64,000 nucleotides of DNA from positions 32,900,501 through 32,964,500 of the forward strand of contig NC_091255.1 of NCBI RefSeq assembly GCF_042477335.2, in the 5' to 3' direction. The notes beneath the pieces are model-generated. The model was not told where the DNA came from. It searched no databases and saw only the letters and a program-made list of their open reading frames with translations. The stretch's first letter is position 1; each line of letters starts with the position of its first letter. Shown here piece by piece: positions 19,860-32,600 of this stretch. Made by a program: the position numbers and the translations under genes. Source of the stretch: Ovis canadensis. Taxonomy: Eukaryota > Chordata > Mammalia > Artiodactyla > Bovidae.

Positions 19860-20166
19860 TCCTTGCTAAGTCCTCCTCATGTCTTTTCTATGTGTGGGTC
19901 CCTGACCTGGATGCTTCCCCTCACCTGGTTAGCCTGCTACTAACCTTTCAGATTTCAGCTCACATGTCACTTCCTTGTGGAAACCTGGGCACGCCTCACT
20001 GAGGACTCTTGAAGCATCCCGTCCTGTTTGTGACTGGTGTGTGACCCCTAGACACTGGGTACCTGGGAGCAGAGGCCGTTTCTGTGCCGCTCACCACTGC
20101 CATCAGTGTTTGGTCCAACACGTGACACGAGAGGCACTCGATAGTATTTACTGGCTGGATGAATAA
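19860..20166 (+). repeat. L2 fossil, 3' part
   Basis: Phrases typical of L2 3' ends are present: ATTTCAGCTCACATGTCACT, CACTGCCATCAGTGTTTGG, and an end in GGCTGGATGAATAACT. Diverged. Confidence 0.6.
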
Positions 20167-21089
20167 CTAGGAAGACATTTCCATTCCAATATAAGACAAG
20201 TAGCACGGCTGTCTGCAAATTATGTGGCTGCTGCCAAGCGATTCCAAAACCAGGCTAAAGGAAACCAGACCAGCTTCTAAGCAGCTGGGACCCCTGCCCT
20301 TTGAACTCCCTTCCAGACATACACGGAACATGCTGTGTTATTAAATCCAAGGGTTTGCCTTAGAGAGGAAGGAGACCCCACAGCAGGTCACCTGCGTTTC
20401 TCACTTTGTTGTCAGAGCAGTTTGGGCTTACTGACAGGTCGCCTGGCAGCCCAGGGGGAGGAGCTGCTTGCTCTCCAGGGGGTCCTGTTCTGGGGACCAC
20501 GCCCCTCTGACCCTCTCAAAGGCCCCAGCAGAAGGGGGCTTACTGCCCACTCTGGGCAGAGGAGAGCCAGGGTCCTCACAGAGAGAATGCTCCCTGGAGG
20601 CAGGGCAAGTGCTCAGACAGCACCCGGGCTCGCGGGGAGACAGGCAGCACCGCAGGCCTTGGCCGTGATGGAGCTCTAGGCCCTTCCCCTTGCGCAGGGG
20701 CTCCCCAGCCCAGCGTATTCCATCATGTCCAACAGCAGGGACTTGGTCTGACTGCAGGTGGCAATGTTCATTTCCTGAGGGAAGACATGAGTAACCCAGT
20801 GGATTCTCAGCAAGACTGGTGAGCCACTTGGAATTGGTAGCACAGGTTGCCTCAGGGAACGGGTGGAAGAGAAGCTTTTCACTTCCTGTTCCTCTGTAAC
20901 TCTTAAGTTTTGAATCACTTAAGTATGACCTACTCAAAATAATTTGAATGAATTGAGCATAATGTCACTTTCCCAGGGCAGGGAAGGAGGGAATCTGCTT
21001 GGTCTTGAGGTAACTTCAGTGTCAGTTGACCCGGAAATTGACACTACCCACCAAAGCGGGCCTTTTCAGAGCCAGGCCTTGCATCCCCT

Positions 21090-21262
21090 CAAGCACTGCT
21101 GCTCACACCTTCACATGCACATGAATCACCCGGGAATCCTGTTGAAATGCAGGTTCTGATTTGGGCGGATGAGGGAGGGGCCTGAGACTGCATTTCTAAC
21201 AAGCCCCTACGTGATGCCAGTGCTGCGAGTCCACTGACCACACGTTGAGTAGCAGTGCTTTA
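21090..21262 (+). repeat. MER5A-like hAT transposon fossil
   Basis: ATGAATCACCCGGGAATCCT ... GAAATGCAGGTTCTGATTT ... TTTCTAACAAGCCCCTACGT ... GAGTAGCAGTGCTTTA follows the MER5A consensus through its length. Confidence 0.65.
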
Positions 21263-23009
21263 CAGCGACCGCGGGAGGGGGTCAAGGACCAGCTTACAAC
21301 CGTTTCCACTTGACACTGAGCACCATCCATCATCTCGTTATCCCTTCAGATGGGGCCTTAGAGAGAGGAAGGGAAGCCGAGCAGGGAAAAACAAGCCCAA
21401 CAGAACAGCAAGGGCCCAACCACACAGGCAAGCACATCTCCCATCGGGGTGAGACGCTGTCCCCCAGGCTTCCCGAGGCCCTCCTCCGCCTCCCGTGGCC
21501 GGCTGCCTCCTCACAGGTCCAGTCCTTTAGTCCTTTCCTGGTTGCCTCCTTGGCCACCTTTAAATTTCACCCCTGGGGGCAAGGCCAAATGTCCGCTTGG
21601 GTGTTGACCAAGGCCTTTCTCTGTGGAGCCATCATTTGCTCTGAGGATTTCAGAGCTAATGGTACAGGTCTCAGCTAGCGGCTGGAGTCAGGCCAGAGTC
21701 TGGGGCCCAGCTGTCGTGTCCGTCAGCTCCGAAGGGAATTAGATGAGTGCTCCCCTCTCTGAGGGCCAGGTCAGTGTCCCATTCAAGCATCTTTTGGACA
21801 GGGCTCAGCCCACAGCCAGCATCAGAAACTGTTTACCACATGGATGAATGAGTAACTGAATGTGCTCTAGGGCCTCTTCCGCATGAGCCAGTGTGTGTAC
21901 TGGGAGGCCCCCCCTCCCCACACACATAACAAGAAGCTTGTAGCAAGATCCCAAAGTGCAGGAGAGGTGCTCTCCCTGGAAGCCTGGTCCCACGTGGATG
22001 ACGACGGGACTCTGCCCCCTTCGGAGGTGTGGACAGTTCTGCTCCCGGATCCGCTCTCGGCCAGCGTCTCTGGCTACGCCTCCGCGGTCTGCAGGTTCTG
22101 CAGCTGCTCCACGCTCACCTTCCCGTTCCCCTGGTGGCCGGACCTGTGTGGGCAGGTAGGGGCACACGGGACGGCTGGGGCAGGGCTGGTCTCCCTTGGG
22201 GCAGACTCGGCCCGCAGAAGCTTCTGGCAGGCAGCGCTGCAGGCGGTGAGTGCGGGCAGAGAGCACAGTCTGATGCTCGGGCTGAGGCCTCTGGAGCTGC
22301 ACCAGCAATGAGCAGCAACCACCTCGGGGTGGGGGCCCTCCTGAGCCCCCCCACACCCGCAGCAACAGGTGAGGCTTGCCAAGACCACTCCCCTCTCGCA
22401 TGTGAGGGAGTGTAGGCGAGCACCCAGGAAGTGGCACTCAGCCCAGGGAGCATGTGGGAGGGCTGCTGGCACAGGCCTACCCGGCAGGTCCCCCAGCTTC
22501 TCCCTCTCTTTCCCCACGCCTCTCCCTACCTGCCTCCCCTCTCATCCTGGCTCACTTCTCTCTCTCCCCCTGCCCATGCTCAACTCCCCACTGGAGGCTG
22601 CCCATCACTGAGTCAGCAGAGAATGAGCACTCAAGGCAGATGGCACCCAGCCCGGGTCAGTGAACCCCTCTGACAGTTGACAGGAGAGTCAAGGAACCCT
22701 GCTCACTGAGCCAGAGGGGCCCCTGTGTCCAACACCCCTGGATCAAAGGGTAATCAAGCCCAGAAAGGGCCAGGCGCCTGCCCAGGGGCTCATAGTGAGG
22801 CAGAAGCAAAGCAAGGTCCAGGGCTGCCTCCCTTGCCAGGCTGCCCGAGGCAGCGTTCCAGGGAAGGGTGGCCTGCAGGCCACCTGTCAACACAGCCACC
22901 GCCATCCTGAGGCTCGGGCAGCTCCAGAATGTCCACATCAGAGAGGAGCTTAGGGGAGGCAGCTCTGACAGGAGTGGAGGAAGGAAGGGCTCGGTAAGGT
23001 CAAATAACC

Positions 23010-23215
23010 TGATGGAGAAGGGTTCTAGGAGCACACTGCCCAGGTTCAAGTCCCAACTCTGCCGTTTACTAGCCGTGTGACTGAAGCAAGTTACTGGACC
23101 TCTCTGTGTCTCACTTTCCTCGTTAGTAAAGTAGGGACTGTTAGTGTCCATCTCATTAGGTGCCGAAATGAGCTCCCAGGGCTCCGTGCAGTGCCCAGCA
23201 GAGGAAGCCCGAGTG
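23010..23215 (+). repeat. MIR SINE fossil
   Basis: CCAGGTTCAAGTCCCAACTC, CGTTTACTAGCCGTGTGACT and CTCTGTGTCTCACTTTCCTC give the tRNA-related and core parts of MIR. It lies just downstream of the P2RX5 stop, antisense to P2RX5, and may be part of its 3' UTR. Confidence 0.75.
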
Positions 23216-23470
23216 CATGTTAGTGCGTTGCTGCTGTAGCGCTGGGGCAGCATAGCGGCAGACAGGTCTGTGGTCACCGGGGTTGGGGTGTGATGGGTCG
23301 TGGAGGAGCTAAAGCGCCAACCACCAGCACCCCTCCTCCCAGAGCCCAGCTTGGATGGGCTCCGTGAGGCCCCCGGCACCCTGCCTTGTGGCCAGGTCAC
23401 CCAGAGCCGGGAGCGCAGTGGCAGCCGGGCCATCTCCACAGGCCTTCCTGGCCCTTGGCTGGGCCGCCCC

Positions 23471-23627
23471 TCACCTGGCAGGCTGGGGGAGCTGCCCACA
23501 CACACAGCCGTTCTCCTTCTGGGCGCTGCCTTCATCCTGCACCTCTGGCTGCTCCGCCAGCCCCGCTGCGTCCAGGGCCACGCTCTGCTGTGAGGATTCT
23601 GCCATTTGGGCGAGGACCTCTAGGTCC
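23471..23627 (-). CDS. P2RX5: P2RX5 last coding exon, cytoplasmic tail
   Basis: The acceptor CTGCCCAG is followed by a frame that completes the arginine of EEVR and runs 51 further residues to TGA. The tail is less conserved than the core but shares AESSQ-like and QKENGCVC-like blocks with the human tail (QKGNGSVC), which supports the assignment. A GGTGAG donor overlaps the stop, so a longer isoform cannot be excluded. Confidence 0.85.
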
Positions 23628-26600
23628 CTGGGCAGGACATGACCTGTTAACCCTGGCCTGGAGGCCCTGGGTGTGACCCCCTCCCTGGGACTGGTGTGCC
23701 ACTTGCCCTGCAGGGGGCACCCCTCTTCCTCCAGCAGCTCTGCAGGGTGGCAGGTGCAGTCAGGGCTCAGGGCTCAGCCTGAGGACCAGGGCTGGGGGTC
23801 AGTCCAGGTAGAGGAGGCAGGCTGGCCCCCTGTCCCATCCCAGGGTGTGGCGAGACTGAGGGAGCACCCAGTGCCTATCCCAAGCCCACCAGCTGCAATT
23901 CCCCGTTCCCATCCCACTCCCAGAAAGCCTTCCCCAAGGCCTAGGCCAGAGCCCCTTGCCCCGTCCTGTCTGCCCAGCTCTCAGGACTTCCCACTCACAC
24001 TGTAGTCCGCTCTTCTGAATACACACACACAAACCCCACTGAGCCCACTGCCCAAGAGAGCCTGGAAATAGGCCTCTGTAGTGAGGGGTAGGGGGACTCC
24101 ATTTATTTTTCCTTCCTTTACCACTCCAGCTTCCCTCAACCCCAGACCCCCAGGACCACCACGCCCAAGAATCCTAAAATTACAGGTGCTGGAAGACACT
24201 ATGTAGACCAACAGTCCTGTCTCACACAGAGAAACTGAGGCCCAAGTAGCCTGGGAGACAGTGGCAGAGCCAGGCCTGGAAACCAGGTCTGCTTCCCGTG
24301 GCCTTTGGTGGCCTTCTGCTGGCTGCTCCGAAGCAGAATCCAGTTCTGTAGAGTCGGTACTCAGAACATTCCACCTTCCCCAGCCCTTTCAAGACAGCTC
24401 CCAGCATTCATCCCTGCCTCTACCCCACAAACATCAACAGAAAACCAGGGTCAGGGTTCTGAGCCATGGAGGGAAACGCCGAACTAGTGGGCTCCCCTAG
24501 GGCCACTGGGAGGAAGCATAACTGACCTCACTTCCTCGTATTTCTTGTCTCGATAAAAGTGGCTCTTTTTGATGAAGTAGATGAGTACCAGGTCACAGAA
24601 GAAAGACCCCTGTAAAAGAGTGGAGGTCCCTGACTCAGTGCGCCAGGCCACTTGACACCAATAGATGAGGGTGCTGAGCTTACAGGCTCCTTTGTCCAAG
24701 GCCACAAAGCTGGCCCACGGTGCAGCCAGTTAGCCTGTGGTCCGTCTGATCCATCAGGCCAAGCACCTGCGCACTGCCTTGACCCCTTGGAGCCTGTGGT
24801 CCGTCTGATCCATCAGGCCAAGCACCTGCGCACTGCCTTGACCCCTTGGAATCGCGTCTTCAGCCATTGTTTGCTCAGCGCTCACCGGTGCCAGGCACTG
24901 CCCTGGGGTACAGGAAGCCAAGCACCTGCACACTGCCTTGGGCCCTTGGAATCGCATCTTCAGCCACTGTTTGCTCAGCGCTCACCGGTGCCAGGCACTG
25001 CCCTGGGGTACAGGGAGAGCTAAGGCAATGGCAACCTTGGGGGCCCTCCCCCGCCGCCGCCTCAGGTACAGGAGACAAGCTCATAAGTGATGAGCGACCT
25101 GTCCCACGATGGGAAGAGAAGCAGGGAGAAGATGGGACTTTACTCAGCCTGGGAGGTCCTCTGGGCCGAGTCTTGAGTCTGAATTGGATTTTGTTTAAGA
25201 CAGAAGGAAAAAAGCTCAGCAAAGAACCAACTTGTCATGCCTGGGAACCCGGGCAGGACGTCACATGGATTGGAGGGTATCTGAACAAGGGCACCACAGC
25301 AGGGGCCAAGGAAAGAGGACAGGGCCTGAGCTAACCCAGCAGACCCACTGACACCCAAACATGAGCTCTTCAGACCAGACGGGGTGGTGCAAATACCAGT
25401 CTCCTCCACCAGAGGGCAACTCCCCCCAGAGCACCGGAGGAGCGGGTGGGAGAGACCTGAGGGACAGGCCCACAGGTGAGCCTGGTTCTCTGACCCTGGG
25501 CACTGGACACCTTTTCTTTTTTCCCCTGCAGATGTCAAAAGGGTTATCAATTCATTGTTCCATAGAGGGCACCCTCCCACCCCCACTTTTGCTGTTACCT
25601 TCATCACACAGTATGTCCCCAGGTGCCCATGTTCTGATATATGCACATCATAAGAAAGAGGCCTGAACATGGCCCCTCTCTACATACGCACACATACAGG
25701 GCTCCCCAACAATACTGTCTGCAGTCAGAGTCATTCGGGGCCCACTTTCATCCACTGACCCATCTCTCAGGAGCATGGCCTCGTTGAGTCCTGTTACAGG
25801 ACATGGTGTTTCTGGTCTCAATAAAAAGTCAGTCCCAGGTCCTCCTGGCGGAGAAGGCAATGGCACCCCACTCCAGTACCCTTGCCTGGAAAATCCCATG
25901 GACGGAGGACCCTGGTAGGCTGAAGTCCATGGGGTTGCTGAGGGTTGACACGACTGAGCGACTTCACTTTCACTTTTCACTTCACTTTCATGCATTGGAG
26001 AAGGAAATGGCAACCCACTCCAGTGTTCTTGCCTGGAGAATCCCAGGGATGGGGGAGCCTGGTGGACTGCTATCTATGGGGTCTCACAGAGTCGGACACG
26101 ACTGAAGTGACTTAGCAGCAGCAGGTCCTCCTGGAAGCCTCCAGGGGAGCTGTTGTGACCTCCCTGGCAGAGGAACCAGGAACAAAGCTGCCAGAAATCT
26201 CAATAAGGGGCTCACTGGGGTAGATGCAAGCCACTCACCGATAACTCCCTTGTCTTTAAAAAACTTCCAGAAAAAAACAAAGGGGCGTGAAAGGTCAGGA
26301 ATAAGCCTTTCCCTGCCCTCCAGTGCTACGTCCCCTTCTGTGGCCCCTCTGCCCAGCTGAAGTTCAGAACAGACGCGAGGAAGGACCACAGCCCGACTTT
26401 CCCTGCCTCTCATCTTTTTAGTCCCTGTGATTCACAACTCGGGGCAGTCTGGCAATGCCTGCAGACATTTTTGGCCAGCACAACTGGTGGAACTTGCTTT
26501 TGACACCTCATGGGGAGAGGCTGGGGATGCTGTTAAACACTCTACAACGCACACAATCACCCCACAAAAAAAGTTATCTGGCCCAAAATATAAATGGGGC

Positions 26601-29600
26601 CAGGGCTGAGAAGCCCTGTATATCGCCGGATCTGCCTCATTTTAGTGGAAGTGGAGACAAGGCTGTGGAGTATTCCGGAGAACCCCCAGCTGCCGAGCCA
26701 CAGGCAGAAGCCTCTAGCTCTGGGAAGAGAATCCCAGGCAGGCACTGACACGTGGGGGCCACCAGAGGGGTGTGAAGTCCCAGGAAGCCCTCAGCCCCGT
26801 CCCACACTGACCTCCCCAGCTCTGATTTCTTCTGGAGCGCTGGGACAGCTCTCTGCCCTGGGCAGTGCCCCCTCCCCCTGCAGTGCTCAGAGGGTCAGGG
26901 GGAGGGGAGAGGTACTCACCACTCCCATGAGTGCCACCCCTGAGCCCACGTTGATGATCGTGGGGATGATGTTGAACTTGCCAGCCTGAAGCAGGGAGAC
27001 AGGGTGAGACGCAGCGGGGTTCCCAGGGGCTCCACCAGAGCCAGCCCGGACACCCCCACATGGCCCCCCTCCCGGAAGGGGAGCCTCACCCACACACCTT
27101 GCCATTCACCATCACATCGAAGCGGATCCCGTAGGCTTTAAACAGTGTGCGGAACTCCACCCCAGCTGCATCTCGGTAGTACTTGGCAAACCTGGGGGAG
27201 ACACGGCTCAGCCTGCCTGGGCCTTTCCTGTTTTCAGTGCAGGCTCGGCTGCCTTGGAGATTTATAAACCCACCCACCCCGGCACCCTGGCTCTCAGCAA
27301 CCCCAGGAAAGGCTGGAGACGCTCTTGCTTATGTGACATTAAAGGTTCGTTCAGATCTGTGAAGTTCTTGCCAGACAGTCCCCAAAGGGTGAAGGCTTTC
27401 CCACCACTGCTGGACCAACCTGGGGCCACCAGGCACTGACGGACCTGACCCAGCCCTCCGCGCCAGGGCAAGTCCAGAGCCATGACAGGTCCTTCTTTCC
27501 CAGAGGCACCCTGGCTGCCTCCCTGCACCTCCCACTCTGACACCCAGCCCCAGGAAGGGGTGTCATAGCGCTGGCACCCAGGGAAGGACAGGAAATGTGG
27601 GCAGGGTCATAAGGTGGCAGGCTTAGCGCCAGTTACCTGAAGTTGTACCCGGAAGAGATAGAGTTTCCTGAAAATCTGTTGTCCAGACGGTTAAAGTAAT
27701 AGCGAGGGTAACATTCAGAAGGCGCTTTATCAAGATCACAGTCCCATTCGATCTGAATTCCTATCACACCGCCCTTGATGCAAAAGAGACATGAATCAAG
27801 GCACAGAACTTTCTGGAGGTGGACAGAAGTCACAGGCCAGCTCTTCATGGAGAGCTCGGGTAAGGGCTCAGCTCCACTGCAGCATCCTTCCAGGAGGATG
27901 GTGGACGGCCCAGGGTTCACATTTCTGGAGTGGCTGAGAAAAATGTATCACCCACAGCCCACGTCTCCTGCTCCATGCCCCAGGGAGAAGGGAATGACCG
28001 GAGCGAGCCGCTACTTTGGCACTGGCAGCTCACAGCAGAGGACTTAGAACCAAACGCAGGTGCAAGTGTGCCCCTCAGCAAGTGCAGCATGGCTGACTGC
28101 CTCACAGCCAGTGCTGAGAGAGCAGGTCCCTGGGCAGGTTACTGCAGGGCCGGCTCCTCCTGTGGGTCCTCCTCCACCCCGCCTCCTCATTGCAGAGTCC
28201 AAGCCCACAGCCCTCGGCCCCGGGGAGGGCTCCCTGAGCGCATACCACCCACCTGCACCGCTATCTCCTGGAAGTTGCTCCCCGTCCAGCTGACCACAGA
28301 GCCCAGTCGGAAGATGGGGCAGTAGGGGTTCTCGGGGCTAAACTTACAGGACTTCAGGAAAGTTCTGTCTGTGGTGTCCAGCACATTGGTCCTGGTTGGA
28401 GGCCATGAAGAGCCAGGGGAATAAAGGTGAGACTTGCTGTTCCCAAGCCAGAAACGGCCTGAACCAGGAGTCACCGGCCCCCTCGCCCAGCCCAGACTGA
28501 GCCCTTGACTTAGCCCTAGCCTAGTCCTGATTACTTCCTCCACCCCAGCACCCCCCAGTAAGAGTCCTGCTGCCACAGCAGAGGGAAGGGTGCCCCTTCA
28601 ATGCCCAGTGGCTCACTGACACACAGCGTCACGCACTCCGTGCACACGGGCCCACGTACTTGGAGAAGTTGAACTTGGGGAAGCGAATGAAGTTCTTTAT
28701 GTAAACAGTGAAGTCTTTGGCTTCGCCCAGGAGTGGCTTCCTAAACACAGGCAGGACAGCTTGTTCAGGGGGGCCTGCCCGCTTCACGCTGAGGCTCAAG
28801 CCTGCCTGGCCCTGGGTGCCCCGAAGCCTTTGCAAAGGACAGTTAATTCAATCATGTTGGATTGGTCGTTGGGCCTTTGTGGGGTGTCCCAGCTCCTCCC
28901 CCAGAATGAGGACTCCGAGTCAACGTGTCTCCACCATCAGGCTGGGACCCACTGCCCAGGACTGGGTGACTCCTCAGGGTCCCAAGGTTATAGCCACTCA
29001 CGTTGGCCTGGATCTTGTCTCCACCGGGCACCAGGCGAAGATCTCACAGGTGCCCTTCTGTGCGCTCCCCTCCCGCAGGCAGCGGCCGGTCCTCACTCCT
29101 GCAGGGGGAGGGGGACAAGGATAGTGCCAGGAACCTCCCGGCTCCGGCCCCTCCCCAACTCCCAGCCCTGGCCGCTCCAGGCCTCACCATTTCCAGCCAC
29201 AACAGGCTCCCCAGGAGGGCAGTCGCTGTCCTCATAGCACAGGGCATCGGGAACACTTGCACTCTGCCAGGAGAGAGAGCACCTGGGCAGGGGTGCCCTT
29301 TCTCAGATCCAGGTCCCACCCCAAGGAGAGGACAGGGGCTCCTCCCCTGCCTGGGGCCACACACACCTTGGGAACCTGCTTCTCCCCTGAACCGTGCAGG
29401 CATGCACACTGGTACACACATTCCCCCGGGGCCCCTGGGAGGGGGTAGAAACCCCTGCTTCAGGAGAGAGGTGGACCCCAAGCACTGCCTGCACCTCTCC
29501 CATCCCCACTCCCTGCTCTCAGCACCAAAACACACCTCAGCACAGGTTTCCTGCCGCTGGTTGGGGGTCACGACCAGGTTGGTGATTACGAAGAAGACGT

Positions 29601-32600
29601 TCTCTCCCTGAGAAACCAGAGCGGGGTTGAGGAGCCCCTTCCTGCCATCTGGGGTCCCTCCTTCCCGGAGCTGCCTGGCAGGTGGTAGGGACTCTGCACA
29701 GGTACTGAAGACACTGGGGCCACAATATCAGTGGACCCCACCCACGTGCCCACTGGTCTCAGAGTCCCTGAGCAGGTGTCCTTAGATGGGTCTCTTTCAC
29801 GCCCACAACCCCAAACCATGCTGACCTCAGCCCCCAGGGTCCAAGCTGAGCTCCAGGAGGAGAGAGAAGGAGCAGTGAGGACAGCCCAGCCCTGGCCCGG
29901 GAACTGTGACCAGGCCAGGGAACTGCTGCCGGGGGCAGTGGCCAACATAAAGGTGGGGCTCTTGGTGTCAGACCTTCCGACTCCCACGGACATGGAAGGT
30001 CTCTTGGTCCCACTTGGTCTCAATAGTCTCAGGGTTTGTTGCAAACAGAGCAGCCCCGTAAGGCACAGTCGAGGAGTATAGGGGTTTGGTGCGGGGGGAA
30101 GGACCTGGGCAGAGTCTGCAAACCTTGCAGCCATCACAGGCCAAGGGAGACAGTGAGTGGAGGCCCCTGAGTCCCCAAGCAACTTCCCATATGACCCGCC
30201 CAGAGCCAGACCCTGCTGGCCTGGGTCCCCCTGTGCTGGGTGGGACTCAGACCTGGGGTGGGATGACGTAGTCAGCAACATCCCAGAGCCGCTCCCCAAG
30301 CTCCGAGGTGTTGGTGAAAGTCACACCCTTGACTTTGGTGATGATGCTGCTCTGCAGGGACGTGTCCGTGTCTTGGTAACACTTCTTCACCAGGAACACC
30401 CAACTGCAGGGAGGGGCAAGCAGGTGGGCATCAGCCTCGTGTTGCCCTCAGGAAGTCTCCCCAGACCCCAGGGCACAGAGAAGGCAGGCTTGGCGCTCCA
30501 CCCTTCCCACCCACTCCTGGATAGGAGTCACAACTCCCACTGCTGCCTGAGAGCCAGCCCTGCAAACAGTGGAGGCGACAAGCAGCCCCAGAAGGGAGAG
30601 GCTGCTGCTGTCAGGGACCAGGGCCCTGCAGCCCGCTCACCCCCACTTGTCACATGACCTCGGGCAAGCCAGTGAACTCTGGGGGCCAACACAGGGCTAA
30701 CGGCACCTCCCTCCAATTAAGGGGCATGGGGTACAACCTAGAACTAATCATGAGGAGACCTCAGACAGATCCAAACTGAGGGGACTCTACAAAACTAGAG
30801 CGCAAAATCCTACACTCTGAGGCTTCTCTGGTGGTCCAGTGGTTAAGAATCTGCCTTGCAATACAGGAGACGCTGGTCCAGTCCCTGGTCCGGGAGGATC
30901 CCACATGCCATGGGACAATCAGGCCCAAGCACCACAATGGCCTAGAGCCTGAGCTCCACAACAGAAGAAGCCACCGCAATAAGAGGCCCGAGCACAACCA
31001 GGGAGTAGCCTGTGGCAGCAGTGAAGACCCAGGGCAGCCAAAAGTAAGTAAACAATATTTTTTTTAAATCCCATACTCTGACACCAAAAATACAAGCAAC
31101 AAATGGAAAAAAAAATAGAGAAAAATAATGGACTTGGTCAAAATTAAGAACTTTTTTTGTGCATCAAAGGACACTATCAACAAAGTGAAAAGACAACCCA
31201 TAGAATGGGAGAAAATATTTGTGAGTCACATATCTGATGAGGATCTAGTACCCAGAATATACAAAGTCTTACAACTCAATGGTAAAAAAGACAAATAAAC
31301 CAATTTAAATATGGGCTAAGGATGTGAATTGGGAAGATCCCCTGGAGGAGGGCATGGCAACCCACTCCAGTATTCTTGCCTGGAGAATCCCATGGACAGA
31401 GGAGCCTGGCAGGCTATGGTGCATAGGGTCTCAAAGAGTCAGACACAACTGAAGCAACTTAGCACCCAAGGATGTGAGGAGACATTTCTTCAAGAAAGAC
31501 ACACAAATGGCCAATATGCCCCTGAAGAGATGCTTAACATCTTTAGTCATTAGGGAAATGCAAATAGAAACCACAATGAGATAGTACTTCTCACCCAATA
31601 AGATGGCTGTAGTCCAAAAAATAGAAAATAACAAGTGTTGGTGAGGATGCAGAGAAACTGGGGCTTGCCAGTGGGAATGTACAACTGTATAGGTGCTGTG
31701 GAAAGCAGATGGATAGTTGCTCAAAAGGTCACCATGTGACCCAGCAATTCCATTCCCAAGTATGTAAGACAATGGAAAATGTATGTCCACACAAAAACTG
31801 ACAAGTGAATGTTCTTGGCAGAATTATTCATAATAGGCAGAAAGTAAAAACAATCCAAATGTCCAACAGATGAATGCATAAGCAAATATGGTGTCTGCAT
31901 ACAATGAGATATTATTCAGCCCTTGGAACAGTTCACTGACACAGACTCCAACATGGATAAACCTTGAAAAATGATGCTAAGTGAAAGAAGCCAGACAAAA
32001 AAGGCCACATGTTGTAATGATTTGATTTATATGAAAAGTCCAGAATGGGCAAGTCTACAGAGACAAAAAGCAGATTAAGCAGTTGCCAAGGGATGGGGGT
32101 AGGGGAGAACTGCAACTGATTGTAAATAGACACAATCTATTTTGAGGGTGATGGAAACATCCTAGAATTAGATAATGGTGCTGGCTGTACAACACTGTGA
32201 ATGTCCTAAAAACCACTGAACTGTATAACTTAAAAAGGCTAAAGTGATGAATTACATGCTACATGAATTTTACCTCAATTTAAAAATGGTTTTAAAAAGA
32301 TCCTGTACTCTAAAAAATGTCAGAGTCACAGATATAAAGACAGACTCGGGAGTGATTCCAGAGCAAAGGAGACAGGACAACTGAATACACGGCATGATTT
32401 CAGATTTTCTTTTCCTATAAAGGTAACTAAGGGGACAATTTACAAAAGGTCTATTGCTTAGGTGATAATATTATTTCGATGTTAATTTCTAAATTATCAT
32501 GTCTGCAACCTATTCAACAGAAAAAATTGCACATACATACACACACAGAGAGAGAAACAGGTAAGGACAACACAAGTGAAGTACAACGTTAACATTTGGG

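Larger units (their letters stand above)
17196..23470. other. Intergenic sequence and P2RX5 3' UTR
   Basis: No exon of a known gene is recognised. It holds a G9CG7 run (17351-17367), a stretch at about 17640-18060 whose wording resembles an old LTR (class not settled), an L2 fossil (19860-20165), a MER5A-like DNA transposon fossil (21090-21262) and a MIR (23010-23215). The right-hand part must include the P2RX5 3' UTR, but no AATAAA is found on the minus strand near the stop. The nearest variant is AGTAAA at 23064-23069. Confidence 0.5.

Noticed and set aside
21805-22437. Minus-strand open frames of 147-210 codons near 22 kb
   Set aside because: Several overlapping GC-rich frames on both strands with no family resemblance and no splice-supported context; typical chance frames.
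22657-23535. Minus-strand open frame of 292 codons over the P2RX5 last exon and downstream
   Set aside because: It is out of frame with P2RX5, runs through a MIR fossil, has no recognisable domain, and the P2RX5 frame explains the conserved part.
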